From: Candidatus Poribacteria bacterium
GTDB taxonomy: Bacteria; Poribacteria; WGA-4E; GCA-2687025
Direction of reading: 5' to 3'
Length of the DNA: 64,000 nt
NCBI GenBank assembly: GCA_028818695.1
Contig: JAPPNK010000020.1
Coordinates: 259,600-323,599 of the forward strand
Position numbers and translations under genes: made by a program. The notes beneath the pieces are model-generated. The model was given only the letters and a program-made list of their open reading frames with translations. It had not been told where the DNA came from and searched no databases. How positions within the stretch are numbered: the first letter of the stretch is position 1; each line of letters opens with the position of its first letter. This document shows positions 35,019 through 43,814 of the stretch, in pieces.

Positions 35019-36370
35019 CGCGAGTTGCGGTATTTTTCGGCGTAAAACTCCGGCAGCAGCTGATCAACCCGTAGGAAGCCCGCCTGCGTCAACTCGATTC
35101 CACTGCCGTCGAATTCCAGCATGCCTTCGCTGCGCAGGCGCTCCAACGCCCCGCGATGCCGCTCAATGATGTCGACTCCAAACTGATCGCGGAACGGCTG
35201 CGCGTTCAGCTTTCCAATTTTTAGCTGGAGGATCATCTGTCGGGTGACGCGTTCATCCTCGGTCGGTTGGAAGGCGCGCTGAATCGGCAGCCGCCCTTTC
35301 GCCGCCGGTTCCAGATACCCGTCCCAATGAGGCGCATTTTGAAAATGAACGCCCCCGACATGCGAGAAGGAGGCGACGCCCGTTCCGATCAGGTCCTGCC
35401 CCGTCCAGACCGCGTCCCGATAGACGAACCCGCGCGAATTCTCCCTCTTGATGACCGTATAGGCGCTGGAAATCTCATACCCGGCGGCGCAAAACTGCTC
35501 AAAAGCGTGAGCGTGCCATTCCCGCTTCTCGTCCCATGTCGCGACAGCCGTCTCCACCATCTCCCCTGTTTTGAGATCGCGCGAATAGACCGTGTTGTGG
35601 GGCAACTCCAACTGGTACACGGTCACGCTGTCCGCGTTCAGATCGATCGTCTTTTGAACGGTGTCGCGCCAGTTCTCCCAAGTTTCGCCAATCATCCCCG
35701 CGATGAGGTCAACGTTCAGCTGGTCAAACTGCGCGTCCAAAACCCAGGGCATGACGCGGTACACCTCCTTTGAGATGTGCGCGCGCCCGTTCTCGCGCAG
35801 GATGTCGTCGTTCAGATTTTCAACGCCGAGGCTGAGACGCGTAACCCCAATCTCCTTGATGGCGGCGACCTTCGGCTGCGTGAGCGTTCCCGGTTCGCAT
35901 TCAAACGCGACCTCTTCAGCCTTGTCCCATGGCATCGCCGCTTTGACGCGGTCGGTGAGCTGTTTCAAATGGCGCGAGCTGATGTAAGAAGGCGTCCCTC
36001 CGCCGAAATACACAAAATGGAGCGGTCGGTTCTCGATGCGCGGAAGCGCGGCGTAGGTCTCCACTTCAGTCGCAAGCGCATTCGTATAGGTTTCAATGTC
36101 CCGCGCGTTTTTGTCGGTGTACACCCGAAAATAGCAAAACTTGCACCGCTTCCGGCAGAACGGAATATGCATGTAGAGGCCGAGCAGCGGCGCGGGGGCG
36201 TCGTCAGGCAGCGGAGCGTTCAGAACGGCATGCGCCTCTGAAACCGCGTCCGCGTTCCAAAACGAATACGGCGGATAGTTCGAGACAAAGACGCTGCCGA
36301 TGTCCGTTGTTTTGGAATCGAGCCGCGTTGTCGCCGGTTCTGGTTTAACGAGAGTCAGAGCTTCCTTCAT
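35009..36370 (-). CDS. HemN/HutW-like radical SAM protein
   Basis: 453 residues. The radical SAM cluster motif C72-x3-C76-x2-C79 (HIPFCRKRCKFCYF) lacks the fourth Cys seen in HemN. GGGTPSYISSRHLKQL, EFECEPGT-like VAFECEPGTLT, and LGVENLNDDILRENGR in place of LGVQS follow. A HemN C-terminal-like helical domain is present (RVTRQMILQLKIGKLN..FRDQFG). Relatives act in heme synthesis (HemN), heme trafficking (HemW) or anaerobic heme breakdown (HutW/ChuW). Nearness of a TonB receptor on the opposite strand makes a heme-utilisation role worth considering. The start overlaps the PQQ gene by 26 bases. Confidence 0.85.
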   Translation of the reverse strand: MKEALTLVKPEPATTRLDSKTTDIGSVFVSNYPPYSFWNADAVSEAHAVLNAPLPDDAPAPLLGLYMHIPFCRKRCKFCYFRVYTDKNARDIETYTNALATEVETYAALPRIENRPLHFVYFGGGTPSYISSRHLKQLTDRVKAAMPWDKAEEVAFECEPGTLTQPKVAAIKEIGVTRLSLGVENLNDDILRENGRAHISKEVYRVMPWVLDAQFDQLNVDLIAGMIGETWENWRDTVQKTIDLNADSVTVYQLELPHNTVYSRDLKTGEMVETAVATWDEKREWHAHAFEQFCAAGYEISSAYTVIKRENSRGFVYRDAVWTGQDLIGTGVASFSHVGGVHFQNAPHWDGYLEPAAKGRLPIQRAFQPTEDERVTRQMILQLKIGKLNAQPFRDQFGVDIIERHRGALERLRSEGMLEFDGSGIELTQAGFLRVDQLLPEFYAEKYRNSRYT

Positions 36371-37496
36371 TTTTTTCTAAGCTTCCAAAGCAGTAAACGA
36401 CGCCGTCGGCGGCGCCGATGACAAGTTTATTCGACGCGACGCTCGGCGACGCGACAATGTCGGATCCTATCTCATATTGCCACACAATCTCGCCGTCGGT
36501 CAAACGCAGCGCGATTAGTTCGCCTCCCGCCGTTCCAAAAAAGACGCGCCCGCCCGCCGTCACAGGCGACGAATCGATCTTGGAGCCGACCGGTTTCGTC
36601 CATATCGGCTTTCCCGTCTTGCGGTCGATGGCGTGAAGCGTTTTATCGCGCCCTCCAATGAGATACATCTTCTCGGTCAAGGCGCCGGAGGCGAGAAACG
36701 GAAACTGGCGCGTCGGATGTTTATATTCCCAAAGAATGTCCGCTTTCTCCAGATCGATGGCGAGGGCGCGCGCGCCGTAGGAGGCGAGAAAGGCGGTCTT
36801 TCCGTCCACCGAGGCGCTGGAGCCGATGTAATCTTCAAGGTTCAGGTTTAGGTTTTCCGCGCCTGTGATCGGATCAACGGCGCGCAGGACGCCGTCGCAG
36901 CCCGCGACGACCGCGCCCAGCTCGGAAGAAGCGGGGCTGGCATGGATGTAATTGTCCGTTTCTATCTTCCAGAGCTCTTCGCCGTTTTCAATGGAGACGC
37001 CCCGCAAGTATCCGTCGTATGATCCAAAGACGACGCGCCCTTTAACGACGAGCGCGCCGGAGTAGATCTCGCCCGCCGTTTCAACGCGCCATATTTCCCC
37101 GCCGTTGTCGGCATGGACGGCAAAAAAGACGCCCGTCTCGCTGCCAAAATAGAGCGCGCCTTCATGGTAGGTCGGAGAGGAGTTGACGGGGCTGCCCGCG
37201 TCAAAATGCCATTTTTCGGTTCCGTCGGAAAGATGAAGCGCGTATAGTTTTCCGTCCCCAGATCCGATATAGACCGTTCCGTCATAGATCGCTGCGGTCG
37301 ATTCGACGCTTCCTTTCGTCATGAATGTCCAGACCCGTTCCAGTTTATCGGGCAATTCGCTTTGGGCGACTCCTTTTAATTGCGGACCGCCTCGAAAGCC
37401 CAGCCAGCTGTCTTTTTTCTCCTCTGCAGACGCCGACAGCGTCAAGAAGAGAAGCGCAAGAAGCGCGTTTGCCTGCTGTTTAATACGCTTGTTCAT
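36345..37496 (-). CDS. secreted PQQ-type beta-propeller protein, second copy
   Basis: 383 residues from ATG 37496, where MNKRIKQQANALLALLFLTLSASA forms a signal peptide; upstream in-frame starts would place it within the alcohol dehydrogenase gene without benefit. Repeats of the BamB/PQQ type: GKLYALHLSDGTEKWHFDAGSPV, GVFFAVHADNGGEIWRVETAGE, GYLRGVSIENGEELWKIET, DKTLHAIDRKTGKPIWTKPVGSK, GELIALRLTDGEIVWQYEIGS. It aligns only loosely with the PQQ protein at 27651. It overlaps Fe-alcohol dehydrogenase by 17 bases and the HemN-like gene by 26 bases. It may be an outer-membrane assembly scaffold or a periplasmic redox partner. Confidence 0.87.
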   Translation of the reverse strand: MNKRIKQQANALLALLFLTLSASAEEKKDSWLGFRGGPQLKGVAQSELPDKLERVWTFMTKGSVESTAAIYDGTVYIGSGDGKLYALHLSDGTEKWHFDAGSPVNSSPTYHEGALYFGSETGVFFAVHADNGGEIWRVETAGEIYSGALVVKGRVVFGSYDGYLRGVSIENGEELWKIETDNYIHASPASSELGAVVAGCDGVLRAVDPITGAENLNLNLEDYIGSSASVDGKTAFLASYGARALAIDLEKADILWEYKHPTRQFPFLASGALTEKMYLIGGRDKTLHAIDRKTGKPIWTKPVGSKIDSSPVTAGGRVFFGTAGGELIALRLTDGEIVWQYEIGSDIVASPSVASNKLVIGAADGVVYCFGSLEKNEGSSDSR

Positions 37497-38604
37497 AGAG
37501 ACAGCGCAGCGAGGTCGAATCGACAGGATGAGGATTGAAGTTGGCTGTCCACTCTTCAGCTGCGCGGGCGGCAAGGTCGGGCAGATCGGCGGAAGGTATG
37601 CCCCGGTCGCGCAGCCGTTTCGGCAGTTGCGCGGCGGCTCGCAATTTCAGAAAACGCTCCTCAACGGAGCAATCAATCCCCGCCGCTTGCGCCAGCTCGT
37701 CGTAAAGGTCTCCGGCGGTTTGCCGGTTGTAGCGCATCACATGCGGGAGCGTCAAAGCGACAGCCTCCCCGTGCGCGATCCGATACCGCGCCGTGAGCGG
37801 ATTCGCCATCGCATGCGCGGCGCCAAGCATGGAGAGCTCTATGCCCATACCGGCGCAGTATGCGCCGAGAAGCGTTCCCGCGCGCGCCTGAATGTTGGAC
37901 GGCTCGGCAAGGGCCGTTTCAAGGCTGCCCTCCATCAGCCGCCATGCCTCGCGCGAATACATCTGCGAAAGCGGATTGCGGCGCAGGCTGACATAGCTTT
38001 CAAGCGCATGGGAGACGGCGTCGATCCCCGCAGCGGCAGAGACGCCTCTAGGCGCGCTCGCAACGAGGGACGGGTCAAGGATGACGGCATGAAAGCGCGC
38101 CTTCGGGTCGCCGCACGCCATTTTGCGTTTCGTTTCGTCGTCCGAGATGATCGCATACGACTGCGCCTCGCTGCCCGTGCCGGCGGTGGTCGGAACGCCG
38201 ATAGAGGGAAGCATCGGCTTATTCGCTTTGCCGAAGCCCCAGTAATCGCGCATTGTTCCGCCGTTGGCGAGCAGGAAGTTGACGCCTTTTGCGCAGTCCA
38301 TGACGCTTCCGCCTCCGACAGCGGCAATCAGATCGAAGGGGCCGGCGTCGCGCGCAAATTGAGCGGCGCGCTCCACCTGCCGAGATTCGGGATTCGGCTC
38401 CGTCTCTTTGAAGTCGGCATGTTCGATCTTCGCTTTGTCTAGGGAGTCCTGCGCCCTGTGGAGTATGCCTGCCTGGACGATGCCCATGTCGGAGATGAGC
38501 AGGACGCGCCGCGCCCCCGTTTCTTTGACGAGGCTGCCGAGTTGCGAGACGGCGCCGTCTCCGAAGACGACGCGCTGAACCAAATGGGCGTCAAAAGGCT
38601 GCAA
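37480..38604 (-). CDS. iron-containing alcohol dehydrogenase
   Basis: 374 residues. Group III alcohol dehydrogenase: nucleotide motif GGGS at 97-100, and the metal set D195, H199, H264 and H278 (GIDAVSHALES, AAHAMANPLTARYRIAHGEAVAL). All four ligands are present. The enzyme reduces an aldehyde or oxidises an alcohol with NAD(P), with Fe(II) or sometimes Zn at the active site. It heads the three-gene minus-strand operon ending at the HemN-like gene. Substrates in this family range from lactaldehyde and butanol to phosphonates. Confidence 0.94.
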   Translation of the reverse strand: MQPFDAHLVQRVVFGDGAVSQLGSLVKETGARRVLLISDMGIVQAGILHRAQDSLDKAKIEHADFKETEPNPESRQVERAAQFARDAGPFDLIAAVGGGSVMDCAKGVNFLLANGGTMRDYWGFGKANKPMLPSIGVPTTAGTGSEAQSYAIISDDETKRKMACGDPKARFHAVILDPSLVASAPRGVSAAAGIDAVSHALESYVSLRRNPLSQMYSREAWRLMEGSLETALAEPSNIQARAGTLLGAYCAGMGIELSMLGAAHAMANPLTARYRIAHGEAVALTLPHVMRYNRQTAGDLYDELAQAAGIDCSVEERFLKLRAAAQLPKRLRDRGIPSADLPDLAARAAEEWTANFNPHPVDSTSLRCLYEQAY

Positions 38605-38710
38605 ATAGAACGCTCTTTTCGTTATTGCCGACAGGTCTGCTATCCATGTATATAATACAACGCTGACGGCTGAACGGCAAACGCGGCTTCTGATTGCGCC
38701 TCATAAGCGT

Positions 38711-38790
38711 CCCGGCGGGAATCCAGAGTCTAGCAGTAGACGTCCGCGTTCACAGCCAGAATTGTCCCAGCTAAAGACGTAAGGTCAGAA
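38711..38790 (+). repeat. partial MITE-like element, copy D (right half)
   Basis: GGCGGGAATCCAGAGTC, GACGTCCGCGTTC and the terminus TTGTCCCAGCTAAAG match the right half of copy C at 43650-43784. The left half is missing. The gap between the alcohol dehydrogenase and the reductase (263 bases) holds nothing else recognisable beyond a possible promoter. Confidence 0.7.
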
Positions 38791-38797
38791 CCTCGAC

Positions 38798-38826
38798 TCG
38801 ATTTGCGCGCGCATCGGCGCTATACT
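38798..38826 (+). promoter_or_regulatory. weak candidate promoter for the reductase-kdsB unit
   Basis: TCGATT, a 17-base spacer, then TATACT, about 40 bases before the TTG start at 38868. The -10 is good and the -35 poor. Confidence 0.3.
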
Positions 38827-38867
38827 TTTTGAGCCTGACGAGCCGCGCTATCTAGGAGAGGACTCTG

Positions 38868-39842
38868 TTGAAGCCAACGATATTTGTCACGCGCCGCCTG
38901 CCGCAGCCGCCTCTGGACCGCCTCGCGGAGGTTTTTGACGTCTCGATCAACCCTGACAACCGCGTTCTTTTAAAACAGGAAGTCATGGACGGCGTCCAGG
39001 GAAAAGACGCGCTGCTCTGCCTCTTGACCGACGCGATTGACGCCGAAGTGATGGACGCGGAGCCGAATCTGCGCGTCTTGTCGAACTACGCTGTCGGGTA
39101 CAACAACATTGACGTCCAAGCGGCGACGGAGCGCAAGCTGCCCGTCACGAACACGCCTGGCGTCTTGACCGACACGAGCGCCGATCTTGCCTTTGCGCTC
39201 ATACTCGCCTCGGCGCGGCGCATCGCCGAGGGGGACGCCTTCACCCGCGCCGGCAAATTCGACGGATGGGGTCCGCTCATGATGCTTGGGTACGATGTGT
39301 ACGGCAAAACGCTCGGAATCTTGGGCATGGGGCGCATCGGAACCGCTGTCGCCAAACGGGCGCAGGGGTTCGATATGCGCGTCCTTTACACGAACCGATC
39401 CGCCCGCCCCGAAGCGGAGCAGAAATACAACGCGCAAAAAGTGGACCTGGAAACGCTTCTGCGCGAGAGCGACTATCTCTCCATCCATGTTCCGATGTCG
39501 AAGGAGACGCGGCATATGATCGGGGCGGAGCAGCTGGCGGCGATGAAGCCGACGGCGTTTCTCATCAACACGGCGCGCGGACCGATTGTGGACGAGGCGG
39601 CGCTTGTCGAGGCGCTGCGTTCTGGCTCCATCGCCGGCGCTGGGCTGGATGTGTATGAAGAGGAGCCGAAGCTGGCGCCCGGTCTGGCGGAATGCGAGAA
39701 TGCGGTTCTCATCCCGCATCTCGGCAGCGCGACCATCGAAACGCGGACGAAGATGGCGCAGCTGGCTGTTGAAAACGCCATCGCCGTCATCGAAGGGCGG
39801 CGTCCGGCGCATCTTGTGAATCCTGAAGTTCTGGACAGCTGA
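38868..39842 (+). CDS. glyoxylate/hydroxypyruvate reductase (D-glycerate dehydrogenase)
   Basis: 324 residues from TTG 38868, with AGGAGAGG about 7 bases upstream. 2-hydroxyacid dehydrogenase: VGYNNIDVQAA, TPGVLTDTSADLAFALILASARRI (typical of glyoxylate reductases), nucleotide loop GILGMGRIGTAVA, INTARGPIVDE with the catalytic Arg, YEEEP Glu and IPHLGSAT His. It reduces glyoxylate or hydroxypyruvate with NAD(P)H in the cytoplasm. Fourteen bases later comes the Gfo/Idh/MocA gene, then kdsB, giving a three-gene operon. Confidence 0.92.
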   Translation: MKPTIFVTRRLPQPPLDRLAEVFDVSINPDNRVLLKQEVMDGVQGKDALLCLLTDAIDAEVMDAEPNLRVLSNYAVGYNNIDVQAATERKLPVTNTPGVLTDTSADLAFALILASARRIAEGDAFTRAGKFDGWGPLMMLGYDVYGKTLGILGMGRIGTAVAKRAQGFDMRVLYTNRSARPEAEQKYNAQKVDLETLLRESDYLSIHVPMSKETRHMIGAEQLAAMKPTAFLINTARGPIVDEAALVEALRSGSIAGAGLDVYEEEPKLAPGLAECENAVLIPHLGSATIETRTKMAQLAVENAIAVIEGRRPAHLVNPEVLDS

Positions 39843-39855
39843 AAGCGGGGGCGGC

Positions 39856-40887
39856 ATGGCGGTACGTTTTGGGCTCATCGGATGCGGAGTCGTCTCGCCG
39901 ACGCACGCCGCTGCCCTGAACGGCATCGAAGGCGTTCAGCTGGCAGCCGCGGCGGACACCTCTCAAGAGCGTCTGGATGAGTTTACAGCCGAATTCGGCA
40001 TACCGCGCAGCTACACGGATTACCGCCGCCTCTTGGACGATCCGTCCGTCGATGCTGTGTGCGTCTGTTCGCCTCATTTTCTGCATGCGCCGATGGCGAT
40101 AGAAGCCGCTGAAGCGGGCAAGCATGTTCTCGTTGAAAAGCCGATGGCGACCTCTCTGGAGGATGCGGACAGGCTCATTCAGGTGTGCGGAGAGCGGGGC
40201 GTCCTGCTCGGCGCCGTTCTTCAACACCGTTTCGACCCGGCGGCGATCTATGTAAAACGGCTCATTGACGAAGGGCTGCTTGGAATTGTGACGCTTGCGA
40301 GCGTCTTTGTGCGCTGGTTCAGGGAAGCCGACTATTACGATCCGAACTCGTGGCGCGGCTCAAAAGAGAAAGCGGGCGGAGGCGTACTCATCAACCAGGC
40401 GATCCATGCGCTGGATGTGCTGTGCTGGGCGATGGGGGGCGCCGTCAGCGTAACGGGCTATTGTACAGCGCGCGCCTACGATATTGAGGTGGAGGACACA
40501 GCCGCCGCCGCCCTGCGTTTCGCAAACGGGGCTATCGGCATTGTGGAAGCGTCCACCGCCGCCTACCCGCAGACGGAGGAGCGCATTGAGATTTCAGGGA
40601 CGCTTGGGACAGTCGTTATCGAGGGGGAGCGGGTTTTCACGCGCGGGTTGAAGAACGCGCCGCCCCTGCCTGAAGTGGAAGAGGAGAGCCGCTTTCAAGG
40701 CAAATCCTACTACGGAAGAAGCCATCCGCGCGCGCTGGAGGACTTCGCGGCGGCGGTTGCGGAAGGGCGCCCGCCTAAAGTGGACGGCGCAGAAGGGCGC
40801 AAAGTTTTAGAAACGATCTTCGCCATCTACGAATCGTCCCGCTTGGGAGGGCGCGAGACGCCCATTTTAGGAGGAGCTGTCAAATGA
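39856..40887 (+). CDS. Gfo/Idh/MocA-family oxidoreductase
   Basis: 343 residues. N-terminal Rossmann fold GLIGCGVVSPTHAAAL, conserved E94-K95-P96 (VLVEKPMATS) and the C-terminal beta-sheet domain with GGGVLINQAIHALDVLCWAMGG, whose His is the usual catalytic residue. The family oxidises sugars, inositols and amino sugars with NAD(P). VEDTAAAALRFANGAIGIVEASTAAYPQTEERIEISGTLGTV is the standard strand region. The stop overlaps the kdsB start (ATGA), so it may act on a sugar-nucleotide or keto-sugar linked to LPS, but no specific substrate can be named. Confidence 0.92.
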   Translation: MAVRFGLIGCGVVSPTHAAALNGIEGVQLAAAADTSQERLDEFTAEFGIPRSYTDYRRLLDDPSVDAVCVCSPHFLHAPMAIEAAEAGKHVLVEKPMATSLEDADRLIQVCGERGVLLGAVLQHRFDPAAIYVKRLIDEGLLGIVTLASVFVRWFREADYYDPNSWRGSKEKAGGGVLINQAIHALDVLCWAMGGAVSVTGYCTARAYDIEVEDTAAAALRFANGAIGIVEASTAAYPQTEERIEISGTLGTVVIEGERVFTRGLKNAPPLPEVEEESRFQGKSYYGRSHPRALEDFAAAVAEGRPPKVDGAEGRKVLETIFAIYESSRLGGRETPILGGAVK

Positions 40888-41648
40888 GTCCCCGTCCCAA
40901 AGTTCTGGGGGTGATCCCTGCTCGCTATGAATCGTCCCGTTTTCCGGGCAAACCGCTCGCCTCCATTCTCGGCAAACCGATGATACAGCATGTGTATGAG
41001 CGCGCTGTCCGCGCTCAGTATGTGGATTGGACGGCGGTTGCGACGGACGATGAGCGAATCGCGCGCGCCGTCGACACGTTCGGCGACGCCGTCATGACGG
41101 GCGAATGCGCGACAGGGACCGACCGCGTCGCCGAGGTGAGCGCCCGTTATCCAGAATATGAGATTGTGTTGAACATACAAGGCGACGAGCCGCTGCTGGA
41201 GCCGGCGATGCTGGACGCGCTGGCGGAGCCGTTTTTCCGCGACGACGCGGTTGTCATGACGACGCTTGCCGAAAAGCTGACCGACCGCGCCGATTTCATG
41301 AGCCGAAACGTTGTGAAGGTTGTCACGGATCGGGAGGGCTTTGCGCTTTACTTCTCCCGCGCGTCCATCCCCGGTTGCCGCGCGGACGATCATTCAGACC
41401 CTGAGCAGCTGTCGCTGCGCCATGTCGGTCTATACGGGTTTCGGAGCGATTTTCTCCGTACCTTGACAAGTCTTGAGCCGACGCCGTTGGAGCGGCGCGA
41501 AGGGCTTGAGCAGCTGCGCGCCCTTGAGAACGGCTACCGCATCTATGTGTCCGTGACGCCGCACTCAACGATCGGCGTCGACACGCCCGAAGAGCTGACG
41601 GCGGCTGAAGCGGCGATGCGGAAAAGGATGCGCCGCTCCGGCGAGTAA
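40884..41648 (+). CDS. kdsB: 3-deoxy-manno-octulosonate cytidylyltransferase
   Basis: 254 residues, the normal family size. KVLGVIPARYESSRFPGKPL is the nucleotide-binding signature. IVLNIQGDEPLLEPAMLDAL carries the Mg-binding acidic residue, and ALYFSRASIPG, RHVGLYGFRSDFL and LEQLRALENGYRIYV follow as expected. The enzyme makes CMP-Kdo from CTP and Kdo, committing Kdo to LPS inner-core assembly in the cytoplasm. GGAGGA precedes the overlapping start. It agrees with the presence of an LptD-type exporter in the window. Confidence 0.96.
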   Translation: MSPRPKVLGVIPARYESSRFPGKPLASILGKPMIQHVYERAVRAQYVDWTAVATDDERIARAVDTFGDAVMTGECATGTDRVAEVSARYPEYEIVLNIQGDEPLLEPAMLDALAEPFFRDDAVVMTTLAEKLTDRADFMSRNVVKVVTDREGFALYFSRASIPGCRADDHSDPEQLSLRHVGLYGFRSDFLRTLTSLEPTPLERREGLEQLRALENGYRIYVSVTPHSTIGVDTPEELTAAEAAMRKRMRRSGE

Positions 41649-41686
41649 CCTGACAAACCGACGTCAAGATTCAAAGGCAAGATCCG

Positions 41687-43006
41687 CTATGTTTTTTGCG
41701 GACGTTCCTTCGCCGCGGGGAACAGGACGTTGTTTAAGATGAGGCGGTAGCCTGGGGAGTTGCGGTGCAGGTTCAGGTCGGTCGGTTTCTCCCCGACCGT
41801 GTGGCGGTAATCTTCCGGGTCATGCCCGGCGAGGTAGGTAAAGAACCCCTTGCCGAATTTCCCGTGGATGTACTTCACATAGTCGGTTCCGCGCATATCG
41901 CCCAAGATCGTGACGGAGTTTTTGAGCAGGCTGCGCCGAAACGAGGTGGTCTGCCCCAGAAAACCGCGCACCCGCGACACATGGCACTGCGTCAACATCG
42001 TCGGGATCGGATCGTATTTGGCGGAAAATTCAAACAGGGTGAAATTCTCCGTCCCCGTATCGCCGTATAGATCCGGATCAGAGTTGTCAATGTCGGAGAA
42101 CTCATACAAGAGCGGGTCCGGGAGAAGCTTGAAGTTTTCAAACGCAAGCGTTTCGTTGTAGTCCAGCTTCTGCGCGAAACTCGAGTCGATGGGCGACCCG
42201 TCAATCTCCGGCGCGACAATGTCGACCTTGCCTTCTTCGGAGGCGAGCGCGATGTCAAGCGTTTCCGGCGCGGAACACATGGCGAAGACGAACCCGCCGG
42301 ACGCGATGTACTTCCGTATCTCTGCGGCGACCTTCCCCTTCGCTTCCGCGACCCGTTCGAAGCCCAGGCGTTTCGCCTCTTCTTGAAAGAGCGCGGTTCG
42401 CTGCTGGTACCAGAACACGCTGCGGTAGGCACCGTAGAATTTTCCGTGCTGCCCCGTAAAATCCTCATGGTGCAGATGGAGCCAGTCGTACGTTTCGATA
42501 TTCACTTCGCCGCGCACAACCTGCTCATCCCAGACCGTGTCGTAGGGTATCTCGGCGTATTCGAGCGCCATCTTGACGGCGTCGTCCCACGGGTCTTCAA
42601 AGTGAGAGTCGTCCGGCGGGGCGTAGACCGCTATCTTCGGAGCTTTTTCCAGCGTGACAACATCCATGTTGCCGTCCGCCATGACGGTTTTGATCGCGCG
42701 TATCTGCGCGTCCGTGACAGGCTCCACGGCGACGCCGCGCGACAACGCCCAGCTGCGCACATCGGGCCGGTCCTCCAATAAAAAAGAGCCGCCGCGGTAA
42801 TTCAGCAGCCACTCCGCCCTGTAAGACCTCGGCTCCTGAAGCGTCCAGTAAGCCAGCCCGTACGCTTTCAGATGGTCTGTCTGCTTGTCGTCCATCGGCG
42901 CGAGCAGCCCGTCCGCCTGCGCTGTCGCCGCGACAAAGAGGAAAGCTGCCAGAAGCGCCTTAAAATTTGCGTATTTTGATATTTTTAAACCATACCTTTC
43001 CACCAT
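41687..43006 (-). CDS. conserved secreted protein of unknown function (labelled 'asparagine synthetase B' in some genomes)
   Basis: 439 residues from ATG 43006; the N-terminus MVERYGLKISKYANFKALLAAFLFVAATAQA is a signal peptide. The mature protein carries DDKQTDHLKAYGLAYWTLQ, AEWLLNYRGGSFLLE, GNMDVVTLEKAPKIAVYAPP, PWDDAVKMALEYAEIPYDTVWDEQV and YDWLHLHHEDFTGQHGKFYGAYR, then a ThuA-like GGFVFAMCSAPETLDIALA and FTYLAGHDPEDY. From memory this is a Bacteroidetes-type family sometimes mislabelled asparagine synthetase B. It has no N-terminal nucleophile Cys and no ATP-pyrophosphatase motif. A gene start 47 bases inside the DUF1080 gene implies coupling. Probably an enzyme with a glutamine-amidotransferase-like fold. 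Confidence 0.7.
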   Translation of the reverse strand: MVERYGLKISKYANFKALLAAFLFVAATAQADGLLAPMDDKQTDHLKAYGLAYWTLQEPRSYRAEWLLNYRGGSFLLEDRPDVRSWALSRGVAVEPVTDAQIRAIKTVMADGNMDVVTLEKAPKIAVYAPPDDSHFEDPWDDAVKMALEYAEIPYDTVWDEQVVRGEVNIETYDWLHLHHEDFTGQHGKFYGAYRSVFWYQQRTALFQEEAKRLGFERVAEAKGKVAAEIRKYIASGGFVFAMCSAPETLDIALASEEGKVDIVAPEIDGSPIDSSFAQKLDYNETLAFENFKLLPDPLLYEFSDIDNSDPDLYGDTGTENFTLFEFSAKYDPIPTMLTQCHVSRVRGFLGQTTSFRRSLLKNSVTILGDMRGTDYVKYIHGKFGKGFFTYLAGHDPEDYRHTVGEKPTDLNLHRNSPGYRLILNNVLFPAAKERPQKT

Positions 43007-43553
43007 GATCTTGAAGCCCAATATAGCCTTTGCGGGGAAGATCCGCCCATGCGTTTTTAAATTTTGTACGGCTGCCGTCCGGGTTTTCATGCGGCTTCGT
43101 CCAGCGGGAGATGTCCGCCTCAACGACGGTCTCGCCGTTCATGTCAATGCGGATATTGGCGCCGTCGCAGACGATCGTTGTTGAGTTCCATTCGCCGGCG
43201 GGTTTCATCATCTGTTTTTGGGGAGGGACCAGCTCGTAGAGCGCTCCGCAGTCGCGCGTCCCGACGCGGCGGTCGCCAGGGGTGTCCAGTATCTGCATCT
43301 CTAAGCCTGTATGGACCGGATCGTTCAGGTTTGACCATTGAAAAAAGATGCCGCTGTTGCAGCCAGGAGCGATCTTCCAGTCGATGCGCAGTTCGTAATT
43401 TTCGTACGCTTTCTCGGTGTGGAGATATCCGCCTCTCTGGGCGAGGCAGGCGATTGTTCCGTCTTCAACCGTCCATGCGTCGGGGTTGCCGGTCGCGCTC
43501 CATCCGTTCAGCGTTTCCCCGTCGAACAGGCTTGCCCAGTCGTCATTCGCCAT
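42960..43553 (-). CDS. DUF1080 (3-keto-disaccharide hydrolase-like) protein
   Basis: 197 residues from ATG 43553, chosen because AAGGAG lies 6 bases upstream; earlier in-frame starts give no signal peptide. The jelly roll opens with WASLFDGETLNGWSATGNPDAWTVEDGTIACLAQRGGYLHTEKAYENYELRIDWKI and continues PGCNSGIFFQWSN, GLEMQILD and GYIGLQDHGGKVWFKNIKI, all standard for the family. Some members cleave 3-keto-glycosides made by Gfo/Idh/MocA dehydrogenases, which occur twice in this window. No secretion signal is visible, so it is probably cytoplasmic. The gene overlaps the following secreted protein gene. Confidence 0.9.
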   Translation of the reverse strand: MANDDWASLFDGETLNGWSATGNPDAWTVEDGTIACLAQRGGYLHTEKAYENYELRIDWKIAPGCNSGIFFQWSNLNDPVHTGLEMQILDTPGDRRVGTRDCGALYELVPPQKQMMKPAGEWNSTTIVCDGANIRIDMNGETVVEADISRWTKPHENPDGSRTKFKNAWADLPRKGYIGLQDHGGKVWFKNIKIRKF

Positions 43554-43649
43554 GTCGTCTCCTTGGTCTTGTATGCATGCGGCTTCTCTGATATTATGGC
43601 GCATGCGGGCTGTTTTGTCAAATGCCGTTTGGACCGATCTCATGCGTAA

Positions 43650-43784
43650 AGTTGGGACATTTGAACGAATGATCGCTCTATTTATAGGAAAAAGGCGCCG
43701 CCAACCAGGCCGTCATTCCCGCGAAAGCGGGAATCCAGAGTCCAACAGGCGACGTCCGCGTTCGCATGTCGACATGTCCCAACT
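43650..43784 (+). repeat. MITE-like element, copy C (complete)
   Basis: 135 bp bounded by AGTTGGGACAT (43650-43660) and its exact reverse complement ATGTCCCAACT (43774-43784). It contains a perfect hairpin ATTCCCGC-GAAA-GCGGGAAT (43715-43734) and shares CGCCAACCAGGCCGTCATTC with copies A and B. No coding capacity. It ends 30 bases before the crcB start. Confidence 0.9.
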
Positions 43785-43814
43785 AAAGCGCTAATGTCGG
43801 CGTTTGGAGCGGCG

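Noticed and set aside
37321-38442. Long plus-strand open frame (373 codons) opposite the alcohol dehydrogenase
   Set aside because: The minus strand carries a complete Fe-alcohol dehydrogenase with all metal ligands. The plus frame is Arg-rich without motifs.
38970-39926. Minus-strand open frame (318 codons) opposite the glyoxylate reductase
   Set aside because: The reductase has all catalytic motifs. The opposite frame is Arg- and His-rich, typical of shadows in GC-rich DNA.
43785-43814. Possible fluoride riboswitch upstream of crcB
   Set aside because: Only 30 bases separate the repeat element from crcB, with no aptamer-like pairing.
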